In this document: positions 49,996 through 58,697 of the stretch, piece after piece
Layout: each line of letters opens with the position of its first letter
How positions within the stretch are numbered: position 1 is the stretch's first letter
Origin: Tectiglobus sp965223355
Lineage (GTDB): Bacteria; Pseudomonadota; Alphaproteobacteria; Rhizobiales; Hyphomicrobiaceae
Direction: 5' to 3'
Assembly (NCBI GenBank): GCA_965223355.1
Contig: CBDCWE010000003.1
Location: 806,001 to 870,000 of the forward strand
DNA: 64,000 nt
Program-made: the position numbers and the translations under genes
The notes under the pieces: model-generated
Databases searched by the model: none
Seen by the model: the letters and a program-made list of their open reading frames with translations, nothing else
Told to the model about the DNA's origin: nothing

Positions 49996-50012
49996 TTTGG
50001 AATGATTCCAAA
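49996..50012. promoter_or_regulatory. Irr-type iron control element (ICE) upstream of mbfA
   Basis: The 17-bp perfect palindrome TTTGGAATGATTCCAAA matches the pattern of Irr-binding ICE motifs (TTT-GAA-spacer-TTC-AAA). It ends 11 bp before the mbfA ATG. In rhizobia and relatives Irr controls mbfA by iron status through such a motif. Binding here is an inference from sequence. Confidence 0.8.
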
Positions 50013-50023
50013 GTGGAGCCATT

Positions 50024-51001
50024 ATGATCCCAGGTCTATCCAGCCGACGCCGCTTTTCCGATTTGAGTGAGCAAGAGATCATCGCACTGGCGATCTCGTC
50101 CGAAGAAGACGATGCGCGGATCTACCGATCTTATGCCGAGCGACTGCGCCAGGCCTACCCGGATTCGGCGAAAATGTTTGTCGGCATGGCCGCGGAGGAA
50201 GATGAGCACCGCCATCGCCTCATAGCGCTGCACAAATCGCGTTTCGGCGACACTATTCCACTTATTCGCCGCGAGCACGTCGCCGGCTTCTACGCACGCA
50301 ACCCGGTCTGGCTGGTCGAAAACCTCGGCCTCGAGCGCATCCGCGAAGAAGCTGCCAGCATGGAAGCGGCCGCGCACAAGTTCTATCTGAAGGCGGCCGC
50401 GCGCACGCGCGATGCCGACACCCGCAAACTGCTGGGCGATCTGGCGTCGGCTGAAGCCGGTCACGTCGCGGCGGCCGACCGCCTTGAACAGGAACATCTG
50501 CCGGAAGACGTCCTTCGGGATGAAAATCGCCGGGCCCGGCGGCAGTTCATTCTGACCTGGGTCCAGCCCGGGCTGGCCGGCTTGATGGACGGGTCCGTCT
50601 CGACGCTGGCACCGATTTTTGCGACGGCGTTTGCAACCCAGGACACCTGGACGACGTTTCTCGTCGGGCTTGCTGCCTCGGTCGGCGCCGGCATATCGAT
50701 GGGCTTCACGGAAGCAGCATCGGACGACGGTGAGCTTTCCGGGCGCGGCTCGCCGGTCAAGCGCGGCTTTGCGTCCGGCATCATGACCACGATCGGCGGT
50801 CTCGGTCATGCCCTTCCCTATCTGATCCCCGACTTCTGGACCGCCACCACCATTGCCATCATGTTGGTGTTCGTCGAATTGTGGGCAATCGCCTGGATCC
50901 AGAACAAGTTCATGGACACACCGTTTTTCCGGGCCGCGTTTCAAGTGGTGCTGGGCGGCGCGCTGGTCTTTGCTGCGGGCATTTTGATTGGCAGTGCTTA
51001 G
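50024..51001 (+). CDS. mbfA: Membrane-bound ferritin/iron exporter, VIT1-family fusion
   Basis: The 325-residue protein has an N-terminal ferritin-like (erythrin-VIT) domain with acidic and His ligands spread over SSEEDDARIY, EEDEHRHRLIALH, EEAASMEAAAHKFY and SAEAGHVAAADR. A C-terminal VIT1/CCC1 membrane domain (about 170-325) has LTWVQPGLAGLMDGSVSTLAPIFATAF and GAGISMGFTEAASDDGE. This fusion is MbfA, which exports or stores Fe(II) in Agrobacterium and Bradyrhizobium. The stop TAG is supplied by hairpin B, placed directly at the gene end. An ICE palindrome 11 bp upstream points to Irr control. Confidence 0.92.
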   Translation: MIPGLSSRRRFSDLSEQEIIALAISSEEDDARIYRSYAERLRQAYPDSAKMFVGMAAEEDEHRHRLIALHKSRFGDTIPLIRREHVAGFYARNPVWLVENLGLERIREEAASMEAAAHKFYLKAAARTRDADTRKLLGDLASAEAGHVAAADRLEQEHLPEDVLRDENRRARRQFILTWVQPGLAGLMDGSVSTLAPIFATAFATQDTWTTFLVGLAASVGAGISMGFTEAASDDGELSGRGSPVKRGFASGIMTTIGGLGHALPYLIPDFWTATTIAIMLVFVELWAIAWIQNKFMDTPFFRAAFQVVLGGALVFAAGILIGSA

Positions 51002-51058
51002 GGCAACCTGCCTTTATTCGGAATCGGAACGATCCCGAATAAAGGCAGAAAGTTTCTC
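51001..51058 (+). repeat. Hairpin B, copy 6 (3' of mbfA)
   Basis: The arms are CTGCCTTTATTCGG and CCGAATAAAGGCAG. The G of the mbfA stop codon is its first base. Hairpin A is missing here, and the linker (GCCTCTAAAGTGGCGATC) runs directly into cassette D at 51080. Confidence 0.85.
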
Positions 51059-51079
51059 GCCTCTAAAGTGGCGATCATC

Positions 51080-51225
51080 TGATCAAGTCTCAGGTTTCCA
51101 AAGGGCATTGCCCTTTGGCGGGATCGTTAAGGGCCGCGCCCTTAACATATCGCCGCGTTGCGGCGATCCTTGAGGTGCTTGTCCGCCCCTCAAACACCCC
51201 GACCAGGGGTTGGACCCCTGGACCC
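51080..51225 (+). repeat. Multi-hairpin cassette D, copy 3
   Basis: Stem-loops such as CAAAGGGCATTGCCCTTTG and the CCAGGGG..CCCCTGG stem match the copies at 33240 and 39648. It is downstream of mbfA and of hairpin B, in the same direction as the gene. Confidence 0.85.
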
Positions 51226-51279
51226 AGGACGTGATCAGAGGGTCCTTGAGCTCGATCGGCGTGACAATCGCATCTCAGC

Positions 51280-51542
51280 CTAGTGGTCTCAATCACTTAA
51301 AATGGCGCATTGAGATGCGCTGCCCTGGTTCGTGAGCAGGAAGGCGTGTGAAAGCATAGCGTGTGCTATGGTGAGCACGGCTGACGCCCTCACGGGCCAG
51401 GGCAGCGCACCGAAGGCGCTCAGTTTTGGTCTGTGCCAAGGCGCGGTGGGTGATGCTGGCGCATCATGAGGCCGCCGCAACGCCGGCACCAGGCCAAATC
51501 TGAGCGTCTGAATGCACCATTTTAGGTGATTGAGACCACTAG
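51280..51542 (+). repeat. Two-armed palindromic MITE-like element, copy 5 (arm 2 inverted)
   Basis: Bounded by CTAG, same direction as copies 3 and 4. Arm 1 (51317-51408) has the same internal order as the other copies. Arm 2 (51416-51508) reads in the opposite internal direction: it begins CAGTTTTGGTCTGTGCCAAG, where copies 1-4 begin CAGATTTGGCCTG. The outer ends are AGTGGTCTCAATCACTT and AGGTGATTGAGACCACT. Confidence 0.9.
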
Positions 51543-52003
51543 TCTCACAGGACCGGCCGATGCCTACTCGGACAAACTCCCCGTGTTCCGATCCAACAGT
51601 TCGACACCGAGCCTGGCGCACGTGGTCAACGAACTTCTGATCCATCTCACCTGAGCGTCAAGTGTCAAGTGCGACCGGCGGCAAAAACGCTGGCATTGTC
51701 AACTTCCAGGCATAAAAATTTTTCCAAATCGTGATGCAATGCTTCGGCAACAGTTAATGATGCCATCGATTTAATCGACAGTTACATCAAACGATATGGT
51801 TCGATTTGTCCCCGTGAAACGGGGATTTGCGGCTGAATATAGTCGGCTTTTGACAGAATTTGCACCGTTAATCTCACCCTACTGAACATATGCGATCAGT
51901 TGCAGACTTCATTCATCTCAACTTCAGGTAATTTATTCTGTTAACGCCCAATCAACCGAAGCGATCCTTTGCTGTGCCAAACGCGATAGGTGAGAGGCGC
52001 AAC
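51543..52003. other. AT-richer upstream region of the TadG paralogue, no gene seen
   Basis: About 460 bp with noticeably lower GC than the neighbours. A small hairpin TCCCCGTGAAACGGGGA lies at about 51809-51825. It probably holds the promoter of the gene at 52004. No RNA gene or open frame is credible here. Confidence 0.5.
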
Positions 52004-53335
52004 ATGTCCAGTTTGAAAAAACCGACCGACAGCAGGGTCGGAACCAGTGCCAAAGGCGGGTTTCTGGCCAGGTTTCGCTCGGATCGGCGCGGTGTCGTGG
52101 CGATTATGTTCGCAGGGGCGTTGCTGTTTTTGATCATGGTGGTCGGCGGCGCCATTGACTACGCGCGCTGGTCAATCGCACGAAGTGAAACAATGAACGC
52201 TTTGGACGCGGCGGTTCTTGCTGGCGGTCGCGCTATGATATTGCCGGAAAAGAGCGCAAGCGATGTACAGGGCGCAGCCAGAAGTTATTATGACAATAAC
52301 AAGTCAACCTGGCTGTCCGTCGACAATACGGTGTTCACGGTTGGCCTGGCTGAGGTTGTCGGGAAGACGACGTCGAATGTCAAGACGCCGTTCCTAAGTT
52401 TTGCCGGCATCAAAAACCTGCCGGTCAATGTCACTGCAAAAGCCTTGGCCGCCCCGGCGTCGCACGTCGAAGTTGCGTTGATGCTCGACCTATCCGGTAC
52501 GATGCGGCGCGATGGCAAGTATCGGGATTTGAAAGCGGCTGCAAAGGATTTGATTGATATTGTCGTTCGTGACGATCAGTCGGTTGTGACCACGCGCGTC
52601 GGACTCGTGCCGTTTGCCCATTACGTCAAGATTGAAGCGAAATACTTTGAAAAGGTGACCGGCCACAAAGCTCCCGATGTTGATGATCCGATAAAGAGGA
52701 CATGCATAAAGGAGCGCATTAATGGCAATCGGCATAGCGACGACGCACCGGGACCTGGCAAATACTTCGGCTACCAGGGTGACGGTCAACGCGATTCCGG
52801 ACGAGATAATTATAAACCCATTCGCCAGTGTGAGATTCTGACTGAGGTTGTGCCGTTGACGAGCAACAAAACCGATTTAAAGAATAAGATCACCAATATG
52901 GTCACTGATGACGGGAAAACAGCAGGCCATCTTGGCACGCAATGGATGTGGTACTTGTTGTCGCCGAACTGGTCGTCGGTTTGGCCGGCAGCCAACCAGC
53001 CAAAGGCCTATGCCTTGACCAGGGAAAAGAACAAGGACGGCAACCCGAAGTTATACAAAATCGCAGTGCTGATGACCGACGGCGAGTTCGACGCAGAGTA
53101 CAGCAACCAAAGCTCAGGAGAACAGGCAGAAATACTCTGCAAGGCAATGGCATCGGCCAATATCATAGTTTATACGGTTGGCTTCGATATCACAAAGGGT
53201 AGTATAGAGGATAAAATGTTGGCCAAGTGCGCGTCGAAGCCTGGCAATTACTACTATGCGGCGGACGGTGCGGCACTAAAGGCAGCCTTTCGCGAAATTG
53301 CGCTTAGAATTTCGAAACTGCGATTGTCCGAATGA
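52004..53335 (+). CDS. TadG-like pilus-assembly protein with von Willebrand A domain (paralogue 1)
   Basis: This 443-residue protein starts with a basic cytosolic stretch and the TadE/TadG-like signal anchor RFRSDRRGVVAIMFAGALLFLIMVVGGAIDYARW. It then has NALDAAVLAGGRAM, typical of TadG-type minor pilins. The von Willebrand A domain has a metal-site motif DLSGT (Asp162, Ser164, Thr166) and later KIAVLMTDGEFDAEY and VGFDITKGSIEDK. The ATG at 52004 follows TGAGAGG; 51974 is an alternative. It is followed by a closely related gene at 53572. No other tad/flp genes are in the window. Confidence 0.8.
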   Translation: MSSLKKPTDSRVGTSAKGGFLARFRSDRRGVVAIMFAGALLFLIMVVGGAIDYARWSIARSETMNALDAAVLAGGRAMILPEKSASDVQGAARSYYDNNKSTWLSVDNTVFTVGLAEVVGKTTSNVKTPFLSFAGIKNLPVNVTAKALAAPASHVEVALMLDLSGTMRRDGKYRDLKAAAKDLIDIVVRDDQSVVTTRVGLVPFAHYVKIEAKYFEKVTGHKAPDVDDPIKRTCIKERINGNRHSDDAPGPGKYFGYQGDGQRDSGRDNYKPIRQCEILTEVVPLTSNKTDLKNKITNMVTDDGKTAGHLGTQWMWYLLSPNWSSVWPAANQPKAYALTREKNKDGNPKLYKIAVLMTDGEFDAEYSNQSSGEQAEILCKAMASANIIVYTVGFDITKGSIEDKMLAKCASKPGNYYYAADGAALKAAFREIALRISKLRLSE

Positions 53336-53366
53336 GACGATGCGCAACAACGTGTCAATCCCATAG

Positions 53367-53386
53367 GGGCAGCAAATGCGCTGCCC
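53367..53386 (+). terminator. Hairpin after TadG paralogue 1
   Basis: A stem GGGCAGC / GCTGCCC with a 6-base loop, followed by TTTG, starts about 30 bp after the gene stop. It is a plausible transcription terminator, though the T run is short. Confidence 0.5.
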
Positions 53387-53571
53387 TTTGCTGTTGTCGA
53401 ATTCTGCTGCTGCTAATCAGGAAAGCTAATTGGATGACAAATTTGAATTGATTCCGGTATGACTTGTCAGCGCTTGCTTGAGTAAAAAATATTTTCAATT
53501 TTGCATGTTAGTGTTCCGGCAATGATCCGCGGTCAGGTTCGCCGTCACATTTCAGTGACGTGAGGCGAGAG

Positions 53572-55152
53572 ATGACCCAAAGCCACGCTCCATGGATCGA
53601 TTACATGGCACAAGCGAAGCGCTCGGCGCATCGCGCAGTGGCACGCAAACTGCTTCGGTTCAGCGCCGATCAGCGCGGCATTATGGCGGTTGCGTTTGCA
53701 ATAATGGCAGCCTTGGCAATCGCGACGATCGGCGGCGCGATCGACTATGGTCGCTGGCTGTCTGCCAAGAGCAAAACCTTGAATGCGATTGATGCAGCCG
53801 CGCTGGCCGGTGGCCGGGTGTTGCAGCTGTCCGACAAAACCGAAGCCGACGCCCTCGCGGCAGCCAAGAGTTACTACGCGCAGAACAGATCGGCTGAGCT
53901 ATCGGTCGATGATACGAGTTTCACGGTCAAGAACAATGAAATCGTGGCGACGTCGAACTCGGCCGTCAAGACGCCGTTCCTGAAGATTGCCGGCATCGAC
54001 AGTTTGCCGGTCAAGGTCGGCTCGAGGGCGGTTATCATGGCCGGCGGCGGCAACCATCTGGAAATCGCGTTGATGCTCGACACCACTGGCTCGATGGGCG
54101 GCGACAAGATGAAGGATCTGAAGATTGCCGCCAAAGACCTGATCGACATTGTTGTTTGGAAAGACCAATCCGAGTGGACGTCGCGGGTCGCGCTGGCGCC
54201 GTTCTCATACTACGTCAACGTCGGCAGCAAATACTTCCATGCCATTGCCGGGCCCGATGCCGGCGTCTACGACATCAATACGACCGAGGAGGTGGAAGAG
54301 TTTGTCCCCGTCCAGGAGAAGGTTTGTACCGATGTCACCGTCCAGATCCCGAAGACCACATGTCAGAAGCAGTGGGTGAACGGTGTCAGGACAAAGGTCT
54401 GCACGACCACCTACAAGGACAAAAAGGTCGAGCAGTGCACCACCGAGACGGTCATGAAAGAACAAACCGTCACCAAAACCATCACGACCCAGTTCGATAT
54501 CGTCTCCAAAGGCGACAAGTACACCTGCATCAAAGAGCGCTCGACCAGCGATCGCTACACCGATGCGAAGCCGGACGTTGCCAACTATTTCGGCTACTTC
54601 GGTGATGTCGGCAGCGAGCAGGACCACATCCTGAACAACCATAGTTCCTGCGATCCGAGTTCGACGATCACGCCGCTAACGAGCGATAAGAGCGTTCTGA
54701 AGAGCAAGATCGACGCGATGCCGACGACAGGTATGACGGCCGGCCACCTCGGCACGCAATGGGCGTGGTATCTGATGTCGCCCAAGTGGAACGATGTTTG
54801 GCCGGACGCAAGCAAAGCAAACCCCTATTCGATGTTGAGTGAAAAGACCGAGGATGGCACGCCAAAGCTCTACAAGATTGCCGTGCTGATGACGGACGGT
54901 TCCTACAACCAGGACTATTCCGGCAGCAGTTCGACCACCCAAGCACGCGAAATCTGCAAGCAGATGAAGGAGGCCGGCATCACCGTCTATTCCATCGGCT
55001 TTATGATCGCCAACGGCAGCACACCGGACGAGACGATGCAGCAGTGCGCGTCTAATCCATCCAACTACTACAACGCCTCCGACGGTGAAGCCTTGAAGCA
55101 GGCCTTCCGTGACATCGCGCTGAAGATCTCGGAACTTCGCCTGGCCGAATAA
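53572..55152 (+). CDS. TadG-like von Willebrand A protein with an inserted Cys/Thr/Lys-rich segment (paralogue 2)
   Basis: This 526-residue paralogue of the previous gene shares the N-terminal anchor (RFSADQRGIMAVAFAIMAALAIATIGGAIDYGRW), LNAIDAAALAGGRV, the metal-site motif DTTGSM (Asp170, Thr172, Ser174), and a KIAVLMTDGSYNQDY section. It differs by an insertion of about 78 residues (roughly 235-313) rich in Thr, Lys, Val and Cys (Cys252, 264, 277, 289), placed just before the shared TCIKER. Its base composition is higher in GC than paralogue 1. The ATG at 53572 follows GAGGCGAG. Confidence 0.85.
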   Translation: MTQSHAPWIDYMAQAKRSAHRAVARKLLRFSADQRGIMAVAFAIMAALAIATIGGAIDYGRWLSAKSKTLNAIDAAALAGGRVLQLSDKTEADALAAAKSYYAQNRSAELSVDDTSFTVKNNEIVATSNSAVKTPFLKIAGIDSLPVKVGSRAVIMAGGGNHLEIALMLDTTGSMGGDKMKDLKIAAKDLIDIVVWKDQSEWTSRVALAPFSYYVNVGSKYFHAIAGPDAGVYDINTTEEVEEFVPVQEKVCTDVTVQIPKTTCQKQWVNGVRTKVCTTTYKDKKVEQCTTETVMKEQTVTKTITTQFDIVSKGDKYTCIKERSTSDRYTDAKPDVANYFGYFGDVGSEQDHILNNHSSCDPSSTITPLTSDKSVLKSKIDAMPTTGMTAGHLGTQWAWYLMSPKWNDVWPDASKANPYSMLSEKTEDGTPKLYKIAVLMTDGSYNQDYSGSSSTTQAREICKQMKEAGITVYSIGFMIANGSTPDETMQQCASNPSNYYNASDGEALKQAFRDIALKISELRLAE

Positions 55153-55195
55153 GCCGACCTCAACGCAAACTGGCCGAGGCAATCGAGCGACCTTG

Positions 55196-55221
55196 AAAGG
55201 GGTGTCCCAGCGGGCGCCCCT
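55196..55221 (+). terminator. Hairpin after TadG paralogue 2
   Basis: AAGGGG pairs with CCCCTT around an inner CCC/GGG stem, followed by TCTTTGC, about 45 bp after the stop. A plausible terminator. Confidence 0.55.
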
Positions 55222-55304
55222 TCTTTGCATGGGCGCCCGGTATTGCTGGCGACGGCCGGCCAGTGCTATCGCTTGCACTCAACGCGATAGCGGGAACCGC
55301 GCCA

Positions 55305-56513
55305 ATGGGCATTGAACGCTGCTACAACATCGAAGACTTCCGTCAACGGGCGCGCCGCCGCCTGCCCGCGCCGCTGTTCCACTACATTGATGGCGGTGCC
55401 GACGACGAGATTACGTTGCGCGCCAACACCGAGGCCTTTGATGGTTGCCGCCTGATCCCCGATGCCCTCGTCGGTCTCGACCGGCTCGACCTGTCGACGA
55501 CCGTCCTCGGCCAACGGATTGGCTGGCCGGTCATCCTGGCGCCGACCGGTATGAGTCGCCTCTTTCACCATGATGGTGAACGCGCGGTGGCGCGGGCAGC
55601 GGGCCGCGCCGACACGATCTATTCATTGTCGACGATGGCGACGGTGTCGATCGAAGAGATCGGGGCGCTGACATCCGCTCCGAAATGCTTCCAGATCTAC
55701 ATCCACAAGGACCGTGAGCTGACCTACGAGTTCATCGAGCGCGCTCGCGCCGCCCGGTTTTCGGCCTTGGCCCTGACCGTCGATACACCGGTCGCTGGCA
55801 ATCGCGAGCGCGACCATGTCACCGGTATGGTGATGCCGCCGCGTCTTACCCTGTCGAGCCTTCTCAGTTTCGCGACCCATTTCGATTGGGCCTTCAACTA
55901 TCTCACCCACGACCGGTTTGAACTCGCCAATGTCTCAAGCCGCATTCGCACCGGAACCGACCGCCTCACCTCGGTCATCGACTACGTGAATAGCCAATTC
56001 GACCACACCGTCGGTTGGGCCGATGCGGAACAACTGATCGCCAAATGGAACGGTCCGTTCGCAATCAAGGGCATCATGTCGGTCGCAGACGCACGCCGCG
56101 CCGCCGATGTCGGTGCAACCGCCATCATGCTCTCGAACCATGGCGGGCGCCAGCTTGATGGCGCAGCGGCACCGTTTGAAGTTCTGCCGGATATCGTCGA
56201 TGCTGTTGGTGACCGGCTCGAGATCATTCTCGACGGCGGCGTTCGGCGCGGCAGTCATGTCCTGAAGGCACTGGCTCTCGGCGCCCGCGCCTGTTCCATC
56301 GGCCGCGGTTATCTTTATCCGCTGGCGGCCGGCGGCGAGGCCGGCGTCGAGCGGGCGTTGTCGCGCCTGCGCGCCGAAATAGAGCGCAACATGATCCTGA
56401 TCGGCTGCGCGAAGCTGTCGGACATCGATCGCGGCAAGATCATGTTTGCCAAGCATGGCGGCACCACGACGGCGGCCGGGTTGCACGGCTCGGGCATGCG
56501 CGTTGTCGCGTAG
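55305..56513 (+). CDS. FMN-dependent alpha-hydroxyacid oxidase/dehydrogenase (L-lactate dehydrogenase type)
   Basis: This 402-residue TIM-barrel flavoenzyme has FHYIDGGADDEITLRANTEAF at the N-terminus (Tyr27 in the active site). It also has VILAPTGMSRLFHHDGE, YSLSTMATVSIEEI, and the catalytic-His region SNHGGRQLDGAAAPFEVLPDI, followed by ILDGGVRRGSHVLKALALGA. These are the family residues for LldD, glycolate oxidase and mandelate dehydrogenase; the substrate is open. The ATG at 55305 is chosen by alignment with the family. An SDR gene follows 98 bp downstream in the same direction. Confidence 0.88.
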   Translation: MGIERCYNIEDFRQRARRRLPAPLFHYIDGGADDEITLRANTEAFDGCRLIPDALVGLDRLDLSTTVLGQRIGWPVILAPTGMSRLFHHDGERAVARAAGRADTIYSLSTMATVSIEEIGALTSAPKCFQIYIHKDRELTYEFIERARAARFSALALTVDTPVAGNRERDHVTGMVMPPRLTLSSLLSFATHFDWAFNYLTHDRFELANVSSRIRTGTDRLTSVIDYVNSQFDHTVGWADAEQLIAKWNGPFAIKGIMSVADARRAADVGATAIMLSNHGGRQLDGAAAPFEVLPDIVDAVGDRLEIILDGGVRRGSHVLKALALGARACSIGRGYLYPLAAGGEAGVERALSRLRAEIERNMILIGCAKLSDIDRGKIMFAKHGGTTTAAGLHGSGMRVVA

Positions 56514-56611
56514 TCGGTTTGCGCTGCAGACAGGGGTTTGCATCGCCGGCACGTGATACCGAACCGTCGGTGAGGGACAAACGATCGAACGGGACCAATA
56601 GGAGTGGGTTG

Positions 56612-57403
56612 ATGTTGCTTGCCGGTAAGGTTGCGATCGTAACGGGGGCCGCCCAGGGCATTGGCCGGGCAGTTGCCGCGCGGTTCGCCAAGGAGGGGGC
56701 CAAAGTCGTGCTCGCCGACACCAACGATGTCGAAGGCAACAACGCCGCCGCCAACATCGCGAGCGACGGCGGCACCGCCAAATTCGTGCACACCAACGTT
56801 GCCGAGAAGCTCGACGTTCACAATTTGATGGCGGCCACAATTGAGGCTTATGCCTATCTCGACATCATGGTCTGCAACGCCGGCATCGTTGACGATGCGC
56901 CGGTGCTCGACCTCGACGAGGCCGAGTTCGACCGCGTCCTGCGCACCAATCTCAAAGGCACGTTCTTGACCGCCCAGGCCGCGGCCCGCCAGATGCTGCG
57001 CCAGATCGCGGCAGCGCGGGCGCCCGGCGCGATCGTCGCCATGAGCTCGGTCAACGCGGTGTTCGGGATGCCGGATCACGCGGCCTACGCAGCCTCCAAG
57101 GGTGCCATCTCCCAGTTGATGAAGTCGATGGCGATCGCGCTCGGTCCGCACGGCATTCGCGTCAATGCCATTGGTCCGGGGTCGATCGAAACGCCGCTGA
57201 TCAAGGACGTCGTCAAGGATGAGGCTTCGCGTGCCAAGGTCCTCTCGCGCACGCCGCTCGGTCGCTTTGGCCAGCCCGACGAGATTGCCGCCATTGCCGC
57301 CTGGCTGGCGTCGGATCAGGCGAGCTACATCACCGGCGAGACGATCTATGCCGACGGCGGTCGACTGCCCTTGAACTACCTGATGCCGGCGCCGCAACAA
57401 TAG
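56612..57403 (+). CDS. Short-chain dehydrogenase/reductase
   Basis: This 263-residue classical SDR has the cofactor motif TGAAQGIG at 11-18, DIMVCNAGI at 84-92, and catalytic Ser146, Tyr159 and Lys163 (YAASK). ADTNDV after the second strand, with Asp36, suggests preference for NAD(H). The C-terminal GGRLPLNYLMP is typical of the FabG-like group. It lies downstream of the hydroxyacid oxidase; together they could act on the same carbon source, but no substrate can be named. Confidence 0.85.
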   Translation: MLLAGKVAIVTGAAQGIGRAVAARFAKEGAKVVLADTNDVEGNNAAANIASDGGTAKFVHTNVAEKLDVHNLMAATIEAYAYLDIMVCNAGIVDDAPVLDLDEAEFDRVLRTNLKGTFLTAQAAARQMLRQIAAARAPGAIVAMSSVNAVFGMPDHAAYAASKGAISQLMKSMAIALGPHGIRVNAIGPGSIETPLIKDVVKDEASRAKVLSRTPLGRFGQPDEIAAIAAWLASDQASYITGETIYADGGRLPLNYLMPAPQQ

Positions 57404-57462
57404 ATCGCCGCAACAATAGATCATTGTCGCCAATGTGCCCGGATTTATGAGTTTGCCGCCTT

Positions 57463-57522
57463 GAGCAACTTTCTGCCTTTACTCGGGATCGTTCCGATTC
57501 CGAATAAAGGCAGGTTGCTCTA
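57463..57522 (-). repeat. Hairpin B, copy 7 (3' of trcR)
   Basis: The palindrome follows and includes the TAG stop codon of the gene at 57520-58410. One arm base differs (CTTTACT against AATAAAG), giving a mismatch. Confidence 0.85.
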
Positions 57523-58410
57523 ATCTTTGGGCGGGTCGCCGTCGTCGGCTTGCTGTTCGCTATCGCTGCTTGCATCGGCGCTGGCCGCGCTCTCGCCGGC
57601 CTCGCCATCAGCGCCCCCTTTCGGCTGCTCTGACATCTCCTGCAACCGGGCAAAAACGCGTGCGGCTTCGTCGAGATTTCGGGCTTCTTCGCGATCCGGC
57701 TCGACCCGCTCGGACGCCCCGAAAACGGTTTCTGCGGAAAACGCGGCCGCATCACCAATGTCGGGCTGTTCAGCGCCCGGCGCACTGAGCGGATTGTAGT
57801 CCGTCGTCTCAGTGGTCGGCAGCAATGTGCCGGCCGGTGCCTGCGCCGGGATCAGGCCGGATGCACGCTGCTCCTTTTCACGCTGCTTGACGGCCTTTTC
57901 CACCTCACTGTCGAGATCCATTTGCTTGCACAGACCGAGGGTCACGGGGTCCTGCGGCACGAGATTGGACGAGTTCCAATGTGTGCGCTCGCGGATCTGC
58001 TGGATGGTCGGCTTGGTCGTGCCGACCAGGCGAATTATCTGGCTGTCCTTCAACTCGGGATGATGACGGAGCAACCAGACCACGGCGTTGGGCCGGTCCT
58101 GACGGCGCGAAACCGGAGTATAACGAGGACGCTTTTTGGTCTTGATGTCCGGCAGCTTGACCTTTGAGGTCACCAGTTTCAGGCGCTTGTCGGGATCAGC
58201 TTCGGCATCGCTGATGTCCTCGCGTGTCAGTTCCCCGGCCGTTACCGGGTTTTTGCCGCGAATGCCCTGGCCAACGTCGCCGTCGGCGATGCCTTTCACT
58301 TCGAGCAGGTGCATACCGCAGAACTCGGCGATCTGCTCAAACGTCAACGATGTGTTGTCGACCAGCCAAACGGCGGTCGCTTTCGGCATCAGCGGGGTGG
58401 TCGCGCTCAT
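57520..58410 (-). CDS. trcR: TrcR-like cell-cycle transcriptional regulator (DUF1013)
   Basis: This 296-residue protein has the DUF1013 core: MPKATAVWLVDNTSLTFEQIAEFCGMHLLEVKGIADGDV, then KLPDIKTKKRPRYTPVSRRQDRPNAVVWLLRHHPELKDSQIIRLVGTTKPTIQQIRERTHWNSSNLVPQDPVTLGLC, a helix-turn-helix-like region. Alphaproteobacterial members are annotated as the cell-cycle regulator TrcR. The C-terminal third is acidic and low in complexity (Ala, Ser, Asp, Glu). A strong AAAGGAG precedes the ATG at 58410. The last codon is followed by hairpin B's TAG. Confidence 0.85.
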   Translation of the reverse strand: MSATTPLMPKATAVWLVDNTSLTFEQIAEFCGMHLLEVKGIADGDVGQGIRGKNPVTAGELTREDISDAEADPDKRLKLVTSKVKLPDIKTKKRPRYTPVSRRQDRPNAVVWLLRHHPELKDSQIIRLVGTTKPTIQQIRERTHWNSSNLVPQDPVTLGLCKQMDLDSEVEKAVKQREKEQRASGLIPAQAPAGTLLPTTETTDYNPLSAPGAEQPDIGDAAAFSAETVFGASERVEPDREEARNLDEAARVFARLQEMSEQPKGGADGEAGESAASADASSDSEQQADDGDPPKD

Positions 58411-58697
58411 CAATACTCTCCTTTCGACCTGGGACGGCCAAGCCGCGCGTCCGCAGGCGCAATTCACTTAAATTGAAAGGGAATCCGGACGACATATAAG
58501 CCGATCGATCGCTGCGCGCAAGTCCGCAACCGAGCCGACAGATCACGGAGTACCGGTGCCCGGGTCGCGACCAAATTGCGCGCGCGTGGCGACTTGTTCA
58601 CGTCTGCAGCCATGATAGGTGTTGGGCGGCATGAGGTCAGGGTAACGCGCTATCTTTGTCGAAGTCGACGGCAGATGGTCCAGCGTTTGGAGGACTG

